Source: Afipia sp. (lineage in GTDB: Bacteria > Pseudomonadota > Alphaproteobacteria > Rhizobiales > Xanthobacteraceae). From it: a stretch of DNA of 12,421 bases. Location: NCBI GenBank assembly GCA_020056155.1, contig JAGVII010000201.1:1-12421 (forward strand), given 5' to 3'. Shown here one piece after another: positions 1 to 7,143 of the stretch. Both the position numbers and the translations under genes were made by a program. Within the stretch, counting starts at the first letter, position 1, and the number at the start of each line of letters is the position of its first letter. The notes beneath the pieces were generated by a model. The model worked only from the letters and a program-made list of their open reading frames with translations, was not told the DNA's origin and did no database searches.

Positions 1-482
1 GGCGGGAAGAAGCCCATCAGGATGATGTAGAGCGGCAGCACGTCGAGATTGACGGGCTTGAAGCGCAGCAGAAGGCCCTGCGTCAGCGTCTGGATCGGGT
101 TCTCGATCAGACCGGCGACGTTGAACTCGTTGAGAATGTCCGGATCGGCATAACGCAGCGCGACCCAGCCGATCGCCGCGATATAGATCACGAACAGAAT
201 GACGTGGGCGACATAGAGCTGCCAGACGCGCTTCCACAGCCGCGTCGAGCCGACGATAAAGCCGCGATCGAGCATCATCTTGGCGTACACGAACGATGCC
301 GTGTAGCCCGAGATGAAGACGAACAGATCGGCCGCGTCGCTGAACCCGTAGTTTCGCGGGGTGACCCAGTTGATGATGTTGTTGGGAATGTGGTCGAGAA
401 AGATCCACCAGTTTGCGATACCGCGGAAGAAATCGAGCCGGAGGTCGCGGCCTTTTTCTGGAAGTGTTGCCTGAATTTCCAT
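1..482 (-). CDS. opgC: OpgC-domain membrane protein, N-terminal part (runs off the left edge)
   Basis: The reverse strand reads open from an ATG at 482 to the window edge, giving 160 residues. The N-terminus holds RDLRLDFFRGIANWWIFLDH (residues 12-31), then an ADLFVFISGYTASFVYAK segment (51-68) and a hydrophobic helix near residues 91-109. This is the layout of the OpgC family, inner-membrane acyltransferases related to the enzyme that succinylates osmoregulated periplasmic glucans. In other proteobacteria OpgC decorates periplasmic glucans; whether this copy does so is inferred. No in-frame start codon was seen in the 57 bases upstream of the ATG and no clear ribosome binding site precedes it, so the start rests on family similarity (MEIQ..LPEKGRD..LDFFRG). 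The gene is divergent from the NDUFS4-like gene across a 230-base gap. About 60% of the expected protein lies outside the window. Confidence 0.85.
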   Translation of the reverse strand, partial: MEIQATLPEKGRDLRLDFFRGIANWWIFLDHIPNNIINWVTPRNYGFSDAADLFVFISGYTASFVYAKMMLDRGFIVGSTRLWKRVWQLYVAHVILFVIYIAAIGWVALRYADPDILNEFNVAGLIENPIQTLTQGLLLRFKPVNLDVLPLYIILMGFFP

Positions 483-554
483 GAGTACCGTTTTCGTGAT
501 GCGATCGAACCAAATAACGTCGGCAGCGTCTATCGGGACCCAAGCGGTCCGTCG

Positions 555-583
555 TTGTCACCGCGTTTCGGACAGACTATACC
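555..583 (+). promoter_or_regulatory. sigma70-like promoter for the NDUFS4-like gene
   Basis: A TTGTCA box at 555-560 is followed, after exactly 17 bases, by TATACC at 578-583. This is a good housekeeping-type promoter facing the complex I gene. Transcription would begin near 590 and leave a leader of about 120 bases. No start site has been measured. Confidence 0.42.
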
Positions 584-606
584 AGAACCCGCCGTAAAAA
601 GTCTCC

Positions 607-652
607 TTCGGGGCTGGCATGCTCAACATCTTGATCTTGGCCGGGCCCCGAA
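607..652 (+). promoter_or_regulatory. stem-loop in the 5' leader of the NDUFS4-like gene
   Basis: TTCGGGGC (607-614) is perfectly complementary to GCCCCGAA (645-652). The stem extends by one U-G wobble (615/644) and, past a one-base bulge at 643, by three more pairs (616-618 with 640-642). It lies between the putative promoter and the ribosome binding site. The pairing is plain in the sequence; any role in leader stability or attenuation is a guess. Confidence 0.35.
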
Positions 653-712
653 TCTCGTGCTTTTTACATCCGATTGTGCCACAGCGAGCAGGCTCAGGGA
701 CCCGCGACTTCC

Positions 713-1018
713 ATGACAGCAAGAATATTCAAACCTGCCAAAAATGCGATGCAGTCCGGCGCCGCCAAGACCAAGGCGTGGCAACTCGACTATGAGCCCG
801 AGCAGCCGCGCGTGATCGAGCCGCTGATGGGATGGACCAGCTCCGGCGACATGAAGCAGCAGCTGACCCTCCATTTCCACACCAAGGAAGAGGCGGTCGC
901 CTATTGCGAGCGGGAAGGCATCCCGTACCAGGTGCTGGAGCCAAAGGAATTGCAGCCGCGCGTGAAGGCCTATGCGGACAATTTCGCCTTCCGCCGCGTC
1001 GAGCCCTGGACGCACTGA
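713..1018 (+). CDS. NDUFS4-like complex I accessory subunit (ETC complex I subunit family)
   Basis: A 101-residue protein starting MTARIFKPAKNAMQSG, with the core IEPLMGWTSSGDMKQQL, the segment TKEEAVAYCEREGIPY and the C-terminal YADNFAFRR..PWTH. This is the signature of the NDUFS4/18-kDa subunit family, which in alphaproteobacteria is an accessory subunit of the peripheral arm of NADH:ubiquinone oxidoreductase. The length is normal for the bacterial members, which lack the mitochondrial presequence. The reading frame is open 13 codons further up, to 674, but ATG 713 is preferred because the family begins MTARI.KPAK. An AGGGA lies at 696-700, about 12 bases before it, which is a rather long spacing. 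The gene stands alone, far from any nuo operon in view, which is usual for this family. Confidence 0.88.
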   Translation: MTARIFKPAKNAMQSGAAKTKAWQLDYEPEQPRVIEPLMGWTSSGDMKQQLTLHFHTKEEAVAYCEREGIPYQVLEPKELQPRVKAYADNFAFRRVEPWTH

Positions 1019-1078
1019 GCGTCCAACGTCTTGTCCCGTTTGTTTCGCGGAGGGCGCGTCACCGGCTGGTGCGCGTCC

Positions 1079-1095
1079 GGCCTCGGATCGAGGCC
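1079..1095 (+). terminator. GC-rich hairpin after the NDUFS4-like gene
   Basis: GGCCTCG (1079-1085) and CGAGGCC (1089-1095) form a perfect 7-bp stem with a GAT loop, 60 bases after the stop codon. Flanking GGCT (1064-1067) and AGCC (1096-1099) could lengthen it. No T run follows, so termination is uncertain. Confidence 0.3.
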
Positions 1096-1122
1096 AGCCG
1101 CTGCCGTTGAAATTGCCCCGAC

Positions 1123-1144
1123 AAATGTCCGGGACATGACATTT
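1123..1144. promoter_or_regulatory. palindromic operator candidate upstream of the liu operon
   Basis: ATGTCC-G-GGACAT at 1125-1137 is a perfect inverted repeat around one base. It is nested with a second perfect pair, AAATGTC (1123-1129) and GACATTT (1138-1144), giving three GACAT-type half-sites in 22 bases. It lies 170 bases before the liuB start, in the gap where the operon promoter should be. It resembles a dimeric repressor site. The regulator is unknown, and no liuR gene is next to it. Confidence 0.4.
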
Positions 1145-1313
1145 CAGCCGGTTGCTTTGCCCTATTGAGGGCGTCTGACCCACGGCAAGTCTCTTCAATA
1201 TCGTCGCAAAAGTTGTGGTTGCATTCAGCCGCCAAGCAGTGACACCTTGCGGGTCGAAGCCGTCCGGAATGGACGGAAGCAAGCAAGATCAAAACGTTAC
1301 GCGGCGGGAAACA

Positions 1314-2918
1314 ATGGCACTTCGTTCCGGACTCGATCCCAAGTCGTCCGATTTCACGCGCAATGCCGAGGCGATGCGAGCCCTGGTCGCGGACCTGCGG
1401 GAGAAGCTTTCGCAAGTGGCGGGCGGGGGTGGCGAGGCGTCCCGCGCCAAGCACTCGGCACGCGGCAAGATGCTGGCGCGCGACCGCGTCGATCTCCTGA
1501 TCGATCCCGGCACGGCATTTCTGGAATTCTCGCCGATGGCGGCCTACGGCCTCTACGGCGGCAACGTTCATTCCGCGAGCATCGTCACCGGCATCGGCCG
1601 CGTCTCGGGCCGCGAATGCGTGATCGTCGCCAACGACGCCACCATCAGCGGCGGCACCTACTACCCGATGACGGTGAAGAAGCATCTGCGCGCGCAGGAC
1701 ATCGCGCGGCAGAACAATTTGCCCTGCATCTACATGGTGGATTCCGGCGGCGCATTCCTTCCGCAGCAGGATGAAATCTTTCCCGACGAGAAGCATTTCG
1801 GGCGTATCTTCTATAATCAGGCGAACATGTCCGCGCAGGGCATTCCGCAGATCGCCATCGTGATGGGCTCGTGCACCGCTGGCGGCGCGTACGTGCCTGC
1901 CATGTCGGACGAGAGCATCATCGTCCGCAATCAGGGCACGATCTTTCTCGGCGGCCCCCCGCTGGTGAAGGCCGCGACCGGCGAAGTCGTGACTGCGGAA
2001 GAACTCGGCGGTGCGGATGTTCACAGCCGCCAGTCCGGTGTCACCGATCACTATGCGCAGAACGACAGCCATGCCATCGGCATCGCCCGGCGCATCGTCG
2101 GCAACCTCAATCCAGCGAAATCCTCGGCGACCGGATTGCGCGATCCGCGCGATCCGCTGTTCGAGCGCGAGGACATCTACGGCGTGGTGCCGGTAGACGC
2201 CCGCAAGCCGTTCGATGTGCGCGAGATCATTGCGCGCATTGTCGATGGCTCCGAATTCGAAGAGTTCAAGAAGCTCTACGGAACGACTCTCGTGTGCGGT
2301 TTCGCGCATATCTGGGGTTATCCGGTCGGCATCATCGCCAACAACGGCATCCTGTTCAGCGAGAGTTCGCTGAAGGGCGCGCACTTCATCGAACTGTGCT
2401 GCCAGCGCGGCATTCCGCTGCTGTTCCTGCAGAACATCACCGGCTTCATGGTCGGCAAGAAGTACGAGGCCGGCGGCATTGCGCGCGACGGCGCGAAGCT
2501 CGTCACGGCGGTCGCGACCGCGTCGGTGCCGAAGTTCACCGTCGTGATCGGCGGCTCCTACGGTGCGGGCAATTACGGCATGTGCGGCCGAGCCTATAGC
2601 CCGCGCTTCCTCTGGATGTGGCCGAATGCGCGCATTTCGGTGATGGGCGGCGAGCAGGCGTCGATGGTGCTGAGCCAGTTGCGCCGCGACAACATCGAAG
2701 CCAAGGGCGGGACGTGGACGGCCAAGGAAGAAGATGCCTTCCGCAGCCCGATCCGCGAGCAGTATGAAACGCAGGGCCATCCGTATTACGCCACCGCGCG
2801 GCTGTGGGATGACGGCGTGATCGATCCCGCCGATACGCGGCTGGTGCTCGGTCTCGGACTGTCGGCTGCCGCGAACGCACCGATTGAGCCGCCGAAGTTC
2901 GGCGTGTTCAGAATGTGA
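1314..2918 (+). CDS. liuB: methylcrotonyl-CoA carboxylase, carboxyltransferase (beta) subunit
   Basis: A 534-residue carboxyltransferase of normal length for the beta subunit of 3-methylcrotonyl-CoA carboxylase. This subunit moves carboxylate from carboxybiotin to 3-methylcrotonyl-CoA in leucine breakdown in the cytosol. The N-terminal half carries [38 protein letters not shown] and the oxyanion-type glycine pair in [15 protein letters not shown] (G190-G191). The C-terminal half carries [18 protein letters not shown] and [20 protein letters not shown] (from G413). The pattern [21 protein letters not shown] separates it from propionyl-CoA carboxylase beta. The frame is open upstream to GTG 1215, but ATG 1314 matches the family start (MALRSGLDP) and has GCGGGAAA just before it. 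It is the first gene of a four-gene operon, and its TGA overlaps a possible ATG of the next gene. Confidence 0.95.
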   Translation: MALRSGLDPKSSDFTRNAEAMRALVADLREKLSQVAGGGGEASRAKHSARGKMLARDRVDLLIDPGTAFLEFSPMAAYGLYGGNVHSASIVTGIGRVSGRECVIVANDATISGGTYYPMTVKKHLRAQDIARQNNLPCIYMVDSGGAFLPQQDEIFPDEKHFGRIFYNQANMSAQGIPQIAIVMGSCTAGGAYVPAMSDESIIVRNQGTIFLGGPPLVKAATGEVVTAEELGGADVHSRQSGVTDHYAQNDSHAIGIARRIVGNLNPAKSSATGLRDPRDPLFEREDIYGVVPVDARKPFDVREIIARIVDGSEFEEFKKLYGTTLVCGFAHIWGYPVGIIANNGILFSESSLKGAHFIELCCQRGIPLLFLQNITGFMVGKKYEAGGIARDGAKLVTAVATASVPKFTVVIGGSYGAGNYGMCGRAYSPRFLWMWPNARISVMGGEQASMVLSQLRRDNIEAKGGTWTAKEEDAFRSPIREQYETQGHPYYATARLWDDGVIDPADTRLVLGLGLSAAANAPIEPPKFGVFRM

Positions 2919-2932
2919 TGCGGGACACAACA

Positions 2933-3712
2933 ATGACCGATCTTGTCCGCATCGAACGCGATCAGGACGTGGCGCGCGTCACGCTGAACCGCCCCGAGTT
3001 GAACAACGCCCTCAACAAGGCGTTGATCGAGGCGTTACGTGCTGCGTTCGAGAGTATCGCCGCCGATCGCTCCATTGCAACGATGGTGCTCGCTGGCGAG
3101 GGCAAGAGCCTGTGCGCCGGGGCTGACATCAGCGCGATGCGCGAAGCAGGCACCTACACGCGCGAAGAGAACATCGCGGACGCCATGCCGCTGGTGCGGA
3201 TGCTGTCTGCGCTCGACCGGATGCCCCAGACAACCATCGGCAGGGTGCAGGGGCCGATCTACGGCGGCGGCGTCGGCGTGGTCTCGGCGTGCGATATTGC
3301 CATCGGGACATCGACCGCGACGTTCTGTCTGTCCGAGGTTCGTCTCGGCATCGTGCCGGGCATGATCAGCCCCTATGTGCTGCGCGCCATCGGCGAGCGC
3401 ACCGCGCGGCGTTACTTTCAGACTGCCGAAGTCTTCGACGCGAACGAAGCGCTGCGGATCGGCCTGTTGCATGAGGTAGTCGCGCCGGAAGCGCTCGATG
3501 AGCGGATCGCTAGGCTGCTCAAGCAGTTGAGGTCTGCGGCGCCCGGCGCGCGCGCTATCGCGAAGACGCTCGCAGGTGACATCGCGGGCCGTCCCATCGA
3601 TGAGGCCCTGATGGCGGAAACTGCGCAGTTGATCGCCGATGTGCGGGCGAAGCCTGAGGCGCGCGAAGGTCTCTCGGCATTTCTTGAAAAGCGCAAGGCG
3701 TCGTGGAGTTAA
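2933..3712 (+). CDS. liuC: enoyl-CoA hydratase family protein, probable methylglutaconyl-CoA hydratase
   Basis: A 259-residue crotonase-fold protein, the usual length. It has the oxyanion-hole segment LCAGADISAM (60-69), the second conserved stretch GPIYGGGVGVVSACDIAIG (107-125), and SEVRLGIVPGMISPYVLRAIGER after it. The VRLG..P..ISPYV pattern and the position between the two carboxylase subunits point to the LiuC type, which hydrates 3-methylglutaconyl-CoA to HMG-CoA. Of the two catalytic glutamates of rat enoyl-CoA hydratase (Glu144, Glu164), the second is kept (E135) but the first position is Gly115. ATG 2933 is chosen because GCGGGA sits 7 bases upstream and MTDLVRIERD fits the family. 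ATG 2918, overlapping the liuB stop as TGATG, and GTG 2915 are in frame and possible. Confidence 0.9.
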   Translation: MTDLVRIERDQDVARVTLNRPELNNALNKALIEALRAAFESIAADRSIATMVLAGEGKSLCAGADISAMREAGTYTREENIADAMPLVRMLSALDRMPQTTIGRVQGPIYGGGVGVVSACDIAIGTSTATFCLSEVRLGIVPGMISPYVLRAIGERTARRYFQTAEVFDANEALRIGLLHEVVAPEALDERIARLLKQLRSAAPGARAIAKTLAGDIAGRPIDEALMAETAQLIADVRAKPEAREGLSAFLEKRKASWS

Positions 3713-3719
3713 GCCGGTC

Positions 3720-5759
3720 ATGGAGTCGCATGTGAACGCCAAAGCCCCCGCCGCCAAATCCACTGCATTGTACCGCCGCTTCAACACCCTGCTGATCGCC
3801 AATCGAGGCGAAATCGCCTGCCGCGTCATCAGGACCGCGCGCGCCATGGGCCTGCGCACGGTCGCGGTCTATTCCGAAGCCGACGCCGATGCGCTTCATG
3901 TCGCCATGGCCGACGATGCTGTGCTGCTGGGTCCGGCACGCGCCCGTGACAGCTATCTCAATGTTGACCGCATCATCGAGGCCGCACGGAAGACCGGCGC
4001 GGAAGCGATCCATCCGGGTTACGGCTTCCTGTCGGAGAATGCCGAGTTCGCGCGCCGCTGCGCGGCCGAGGGCATCGTGTTCGTCGGCCCGACCGGCGAG
4101 ATGATGGAAGCGATGGGGTCGAAGTCCGGCTCCAAGGCGCTGATGGAGAAAGCCGGCGTGCCGCTGGTGCCTGGCTATCACGGCGAGGCGCAGGACGAGA
4201 AGACGCTCGCCGATGCCGCCAACAAGATCGGCTTTCCGGTGCTGGCGAAGGCGTCCGCAGGTGGCGGCGGTCGCGGTATGCGCGTTGTCAACAGCGCGGA
4301 TGAACTGGCGGCGGCGATCGTCAGCGCCAAGCGCGAGGCGCTGGCTGCGTTCGGCGACGACCGCATGCTGATCGAGAAGTTCGTCCAGAACCCGCGCCAT
4401 ATCGAGGTGCAGATCATCGGCGACAGCCACGGCAACCTGCTGTCGCTGTTCGAGCGCGAATGCACCCTGCAGCGCCGCCACCAGAAGGTGATCGAGGAAG
4501 CACCGTCGCCGACACTGGATCCGGCGCAACGCGAGGCCGTGTGTGCTGCTGCGCGCAAGGCAGCCGCGGCGGTGAGTTACGTCGGCGCGGGCACCATCGA
4601 GTTCGTCTCCGACGGCCGCGACGTGTTTTTCATCGAAATGAACACCCGCCTTCAGGTCGAGCATCCGGTGACCGAACTGATCACCGGCGTCGATCTGGTC
4701 GAATGGCAGTTGCGCGTCGCGTTCGGCGAGAATCTGCCGCTGACTCAGGACCAGATCAAACTCAACGGGCATGCCATCGAAGCGCGCGTCTACGCTGAGA
4801 ACCCGAACAAGAACTTCATGCCTTCAGTGGGCCGCATCCGCACCTGGCACGCGCCGGAGGAGGTCGACGGCTTGCGCATCGACGCCGGTTACGGCGAGGG
4901 CAAGACGGTGTCGCCGAATTACGACGCCATGCTGGCCAAGGTGATTGCCTGGGCGCCAACGCGGGATCTCGCGATCTCCCGGCTCAATCGCGGCCTGCAG
5001 GAGACCGACGTTCGCGGCATTGTCACCAACATTCCGTTCCTGTCGGCACTGATCACGCATCCGGATGTCCGCGCCAACACCATCGACACCGGCTTTATCG
5101 AACGCGAACTGGCGAAGCTGACGCCCGCCGAAGATGAACTGACCGATCTCGAACTCGCCGCAGCCGTAGCCTCGATCCTGCAAAGTGAAGCCGCTGCCGC
5201 CGGAGCCGACGCGAAGTCTCCATGGCGGGCATCGGCAGGCTGGGCCGCCGTTGGCGCGCGTCATCGCCGGTTCCTGTTCCGGCAGGCGAGCGGCACCGAG
5301 CGCAAGGTGTCGCTGCGATATGGGCAAGGCCCCTCGACGCTGGCGATCGATGGAAACATTATAGCTTTCGCAAGCTCGGCGTCGCCGCGCGGCGGCATCG
5401 ACGTGGTGCTCGATGGCGTCAAGCATCACATCACGGGCCTTCTTGACGGCCATGAAGTCTATGTCCGCACCCGCAACGGACGTTTCGAAGTCCACTGGGT
5501 CGATCCGTTCGGCACCGAGGACGAGGAGCAGGCGGGCGCCGATCGCGTGGTCGCGCCGCTGCCGGGTACCGTCGTGGCGATCCTGGTCGAGGAGGGCGCA
5601 TCGGTCGAGAAGGGCGCTGCGATCCTGACGCTGGAAGTGATGAAGATGGAGCAGACGCTGCGCGCGCCGTTCGCGGGCACCGTGAAGCAGTTGAAATGCA
5701 AGGTCGGCGACATCGTGCAGGAAGGCGTCGAACTCGCCGAGATTGAGCCGAAAGCGTAA
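3720..5759 (+). CDS. liuD: methylcrotonyl-CoA carboxylase, biotin carboxylase/biotin carrier (alpha) subunit
   Basis: A 679-residue biotin-containing subunit that carboxylates its own biotin with ATP and bicarbonate and passes the carboxylate to LiuB. Domains in order: biotin carboxylase N-domain (FNTLLIANRGEIACRVIRTA), ATP-grasp with the glycine loop GGGGRGMR (181-188) and ERECTLQRRHQKVIEEAPS, the signature FIEMNTRLQVEHPVTE (304-319, with R310 and E314 at catalytic positions), and the carboxylase C-domain. A linker region lies at about 458-600, and the biotinyl domain at about 608-679 has Lys642 in EVMKMEQ. The usual alanine before MKM is valine here. ATG 3720 is 7 bases after the liuC stop, with GGAG at 3705-3708 overlapping the end of liuC. 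GTG 3732 is a less likely start. The combination with LiuB, LiuC and HMG-CoA lyase fixes the substrate as methylcrotonyl-CoA. Confidence 0.95.
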   Translation: MESHVNAKAPAAKSTALYRRFNTLLIANRGEIACRVIRTARAMGLRTVAVYSEADADALHVAMADDAVLLGPARARDSYLNVDRIIEAARKTGAEAIHPGYGFLSENAEFARRCAAEGIVFVGPTGEMMEAMGSKSGSKALMEKAGVPLVPGYHGEAQDEKTLADAANKIGFPVLAKASAGGGGRGMRVVNSADELAAAIVSAKREALAAFGDDRMLIEKFVQNPRHIEVQIIGDSHGNLLSLFERECTLQRRHQKVIEEAPSPTLDPAQREAVCAAARKAAAAVSYVGAGTIEFVSDGRDVFFIEMNTRLQVEHPVTELITGVDLVEWQLRVAFGENLPLTQDQIKLNGHAIEARVYAENPNKNFMPSVGRIRTWHAPEEVDGLRIDAGYGEGKTVSPNYDAMLAKVIAWAPTRDLAISRLNRGLQETDVRGIVTNIPFLSALITHPDVRANTIDTGFIERELAKLTPAEDELTDLELAAAVASILQSEAAAAGADAKSPWRASAGWAAVGARHRRFLFRQASGTERKVSLRYGQGPSTLAIDGNIIAFASSASPRGGIDVVLDGVKHHITGLLDGHEVYVRTRNGRFEVHWVDPFGTEDEEQAGADRVVAPLPGTVVAILVEEGASVEKGAAILTLEVMKMEQTLRAPFAGTVKQLKCKVGDIVQEGVELAEIEPKA

Positions 5760-5762
5760 GTG

Positions 5763-6665
5763 ATGAGCGATCAGGTTCGCATTGTCGAAGTCGGCCCGCG
5801 TGACGGGCTGCAGAACGAAAAGACGCCGGTGACCGCCGAGGCGCGCATCGCGTTCATCGAAGACCTGATCAAGGCTGGCCTTCACACCATCGAGGTCGGT
5901 AGCTTCGTTTCGCCGAAGGCCATTCCGCAGATGGCCAGTTCCGATCAGGTGCTGCGCGCCGTGAATCATCATCCCGACCGCGAATTTCATGTCCTCGTTC
6001 CCAATGAAAAGGGTTACGAAGGCGCGAAAGCGGCGGGCGCGAAAGTGATCGCGGTGTTCGCGTCCGCTTCGGAAGGCTTCTCGAAAGCCAACATCAACTG
6101 CACCGTCGCGGAATCGATCGAGCGCTTCGTCCCTGTGCTGGACCGCGCCAGGGCCGACGGCATCAAGGTGCGCGGCTACGTGTCCTGCGTGCTCGGCTGC
6201 CCCTATGACGGCGAGGTAAAGCCGTCAGCCGTTGTCGCTGTAACGAAGAAGCTGTGGGACCTCGGCTGCTACGAGGTCTCGCTGGGCGACACCATCGGCG
6301 TGGGCACGCCAATGAGGGCGCGGCAACTGCTGCGCGCGGTCGCGACCGAAGTGCCGATGCAAAATCTCGCCATGCACTTCCACGACACCTACGGTCAGGC
6401 GCTCGCCAATCTTTACGCGGGCCTGGAGGAGGGCGCGCGCGTGATCGATTCAGCAGCAGGCGGTCTTGGCGGCTGTCCTTACGCACCCGGCGCGACCGGC
6501 AACGTCCCGACCGAGGATGTGGTCTACATGCTGGAAGGCATGGGCATTGCGACCGGGGTGGACATGAAGCAACTCGTTGCGGCGACCAACGGCATCGCCG
6601 GGCTTCTTGGCAAATCGCCCGTGAGCCGGGTGGCGTCGGCGCTCAATGCCAAGGCGCGGAACTAG
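5763..6665 (+). CDS. liuE: hydroxymethylglutaryl-CoA lyase
   Basis: A 300-residue HMGL-type TIM-barrel enzyme that cleaves HMG-CoA into acetyl-CoA and acetoacetate, the last step of leucine degradation. It opens with VRIVEVGPRDGLQNEK, carrying the catalytic Arg13-Asp14. It has IEVGSFVSPKAIPQMA, the metal-binding HFHDTYGQ (His205, His207) and the signature GGLGGCPYAPGATGN with the catalytic loop Cys238. Length and motifs match bacterial HMG-CoA lyases and exclude the closely related isopropylmalate/homocitrate synthases. ATG 5763 lies three bases after the liuD stop. A GTG at 5760 is also in frame. The ribosome binding site is weak (GAG within the liuD end), consistent with translational coupling. 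It is the last gene of the liu operon. Confidence 0.95.
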   Translation: MSDQVRIVEVGPRDGLQNEKTPVTAEARIAFIEDLIKAGLHTIEVGSFVSPKAIPQMASSDQVLRAVNHHPDREFHVLVPNEKGYEGAKAAGAKVIAVFASASEGFSKANINCTVAESIERFVPVLDRARADGIKVRGYVSCVLGCPYDGEVKPSAVVAVTKKLWDLGCYEVSLGDTIGVGTPMRARQLLRAVATEVPMQNLAMHFHDTYGQALANLYAGLEEGARVIDSAAGGLGGCPYAPGATGNVPTEDVVYMLEGMGIATGVDMKQLVAATNGIAGLLGKSPVSRVASALNAKARN

Positions 6666-6709
6666 CCGATCCGGTTGCCTGTTCGCACGCCGCCTGCCAG
6701 TCACGCTGT

Positions 6710-6743
6710 TTGTTGCGCTGCATGATGCGAGAATATTTTCTCG
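6710..6743 (+). promoter_or_regulatory. promoter with overlapping palindrome for the MXKDX-repeat gene
   Basis: TTGTTG (6710-6715), an 18-base spacer and TATTTT (6734-6739) form a sigma70-like promoter. The perfect inverted repeat CGAGAA-TATT-TTCTCG (6728-6743) covers the -10 box. The palindrome could be a repressor site. It could also act as a weak hairpin 62 bases after liuE. A start near 6746 would give a leader of about 85 bases. Confidence 0.35.
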
Positions 6744-6830
6744 GCACGCGTAACGAAATCCGATCCCTCCCGAAGATCCAGAAGCGGCACACGTCGCGCA
6801 AACAAAACTGGATTCAGAGGACCGCTTCAC

Positions 6831-7058
6831 ATGGCACGCACTGCACGTATCGCGCTCGGCACCACCGCTGCAATTCTTTCGCTCGGCCTGGCCTTTGCGC
6901 CCGCCGCCTTCGCCCAGGACAAGATGTCCAAGGACGGGATGAAGAAGGAAGACACCATGTCCAAGGACGGCATGAAGAAAGACACGATGTCCAAGGATGG
7001 GATGAAGAAAGACACCATGTCGAAGGACGGCATGAAAAAAGACGAGATGAAGAAGTAA
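6831..7058 (+). CDS. small secreted MXKDX-repeat protein
   Basis: A 75-residue protein. The first 28 residues form a classic signal peptide: two arginines, a hydrophobic core and AFA before Q29 (PAAFA|QDK). The predicted mature part of 47 residues is almost only Met, Lys, Asp, Ser, Gly and Thr, arranged as four copies of MSKDGMKK(E)DT plus a final MKK. It belongs to the small group named pentapeptide MXKDX repeat proteins. Its function is not known; a highly charged, methionine-rich periplasmic peptide might bind metal or be a methionine-oxidation sink, but this is speculation. AGAGGA at 6816-6821, 9 bases before ATG 6831, is a good ribosome binding site. It has its own promoter-like sequence and is followed by a hairpin, so it is probably a single-gene transcript. 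Confidence 0.85.
   Translation: MARTARIALGTTAAILSLGLAFAPAAFAQDKMSKDGMKKEDTMSKDGMKKDTMSKDGMKKDTMSKDGMKKDEMKK
6924..7046 (+). repeat. in-gene tandem repeat, about 30-bp unit, four copies
   Basis: Units start at 6924 (33 bp), 6957, 6987 and 7017 (30 bp each), each beginning ATGTC(C/G)AAGGA. Differences between copies are mostly third-base changes (GGG/GGC, AAG/AAA, GAC/GAT, TCC/TCG), so the peptide is kept while the DNA has drifted. Confidence 0.9.
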
Positions 7059-7082
7059 TCTTCCTCTCGTCTTTTGCTTTTC

Positions 7083-7113
7083 GACAGGCTCGCTCTCATC
7101 GGGCGGGCCTGTC
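7083..7113 (+). terminator. terminator-like hairpin after the MXKDX gene
   Basis: GACAGGCTCGC (7083-7093) pairs with GCGGGCCTGTC (7103-7113) over 11 positions, one of them a T-G wobble, with a 9-base loop. ATATTTG follows, a weak T-rich tail. It lies 24 bases after the stop, between two convergent genes, and may serve both. Confidence 0.6.
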
Positions 7114-7143
7114 ATATTTGCAATTCGTCGCGTATTCGCGGCT

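Noticed and set aside
1059..2933. A 624-codon open frame antisense to liuB
   Set aside because: Long antisense frames are common opposite high-GC coding sequence. The plus strand has unmistakable carboxyltransferase motifs and the antisense product has none.
3555..4772. Long minus-strand frame opposite liuC and liuD (and a similar one at 4824-5990)
   Set aside because: Mirror frames of strong GC-rich genes, rich in H, R, D and A with no recognisable domain.
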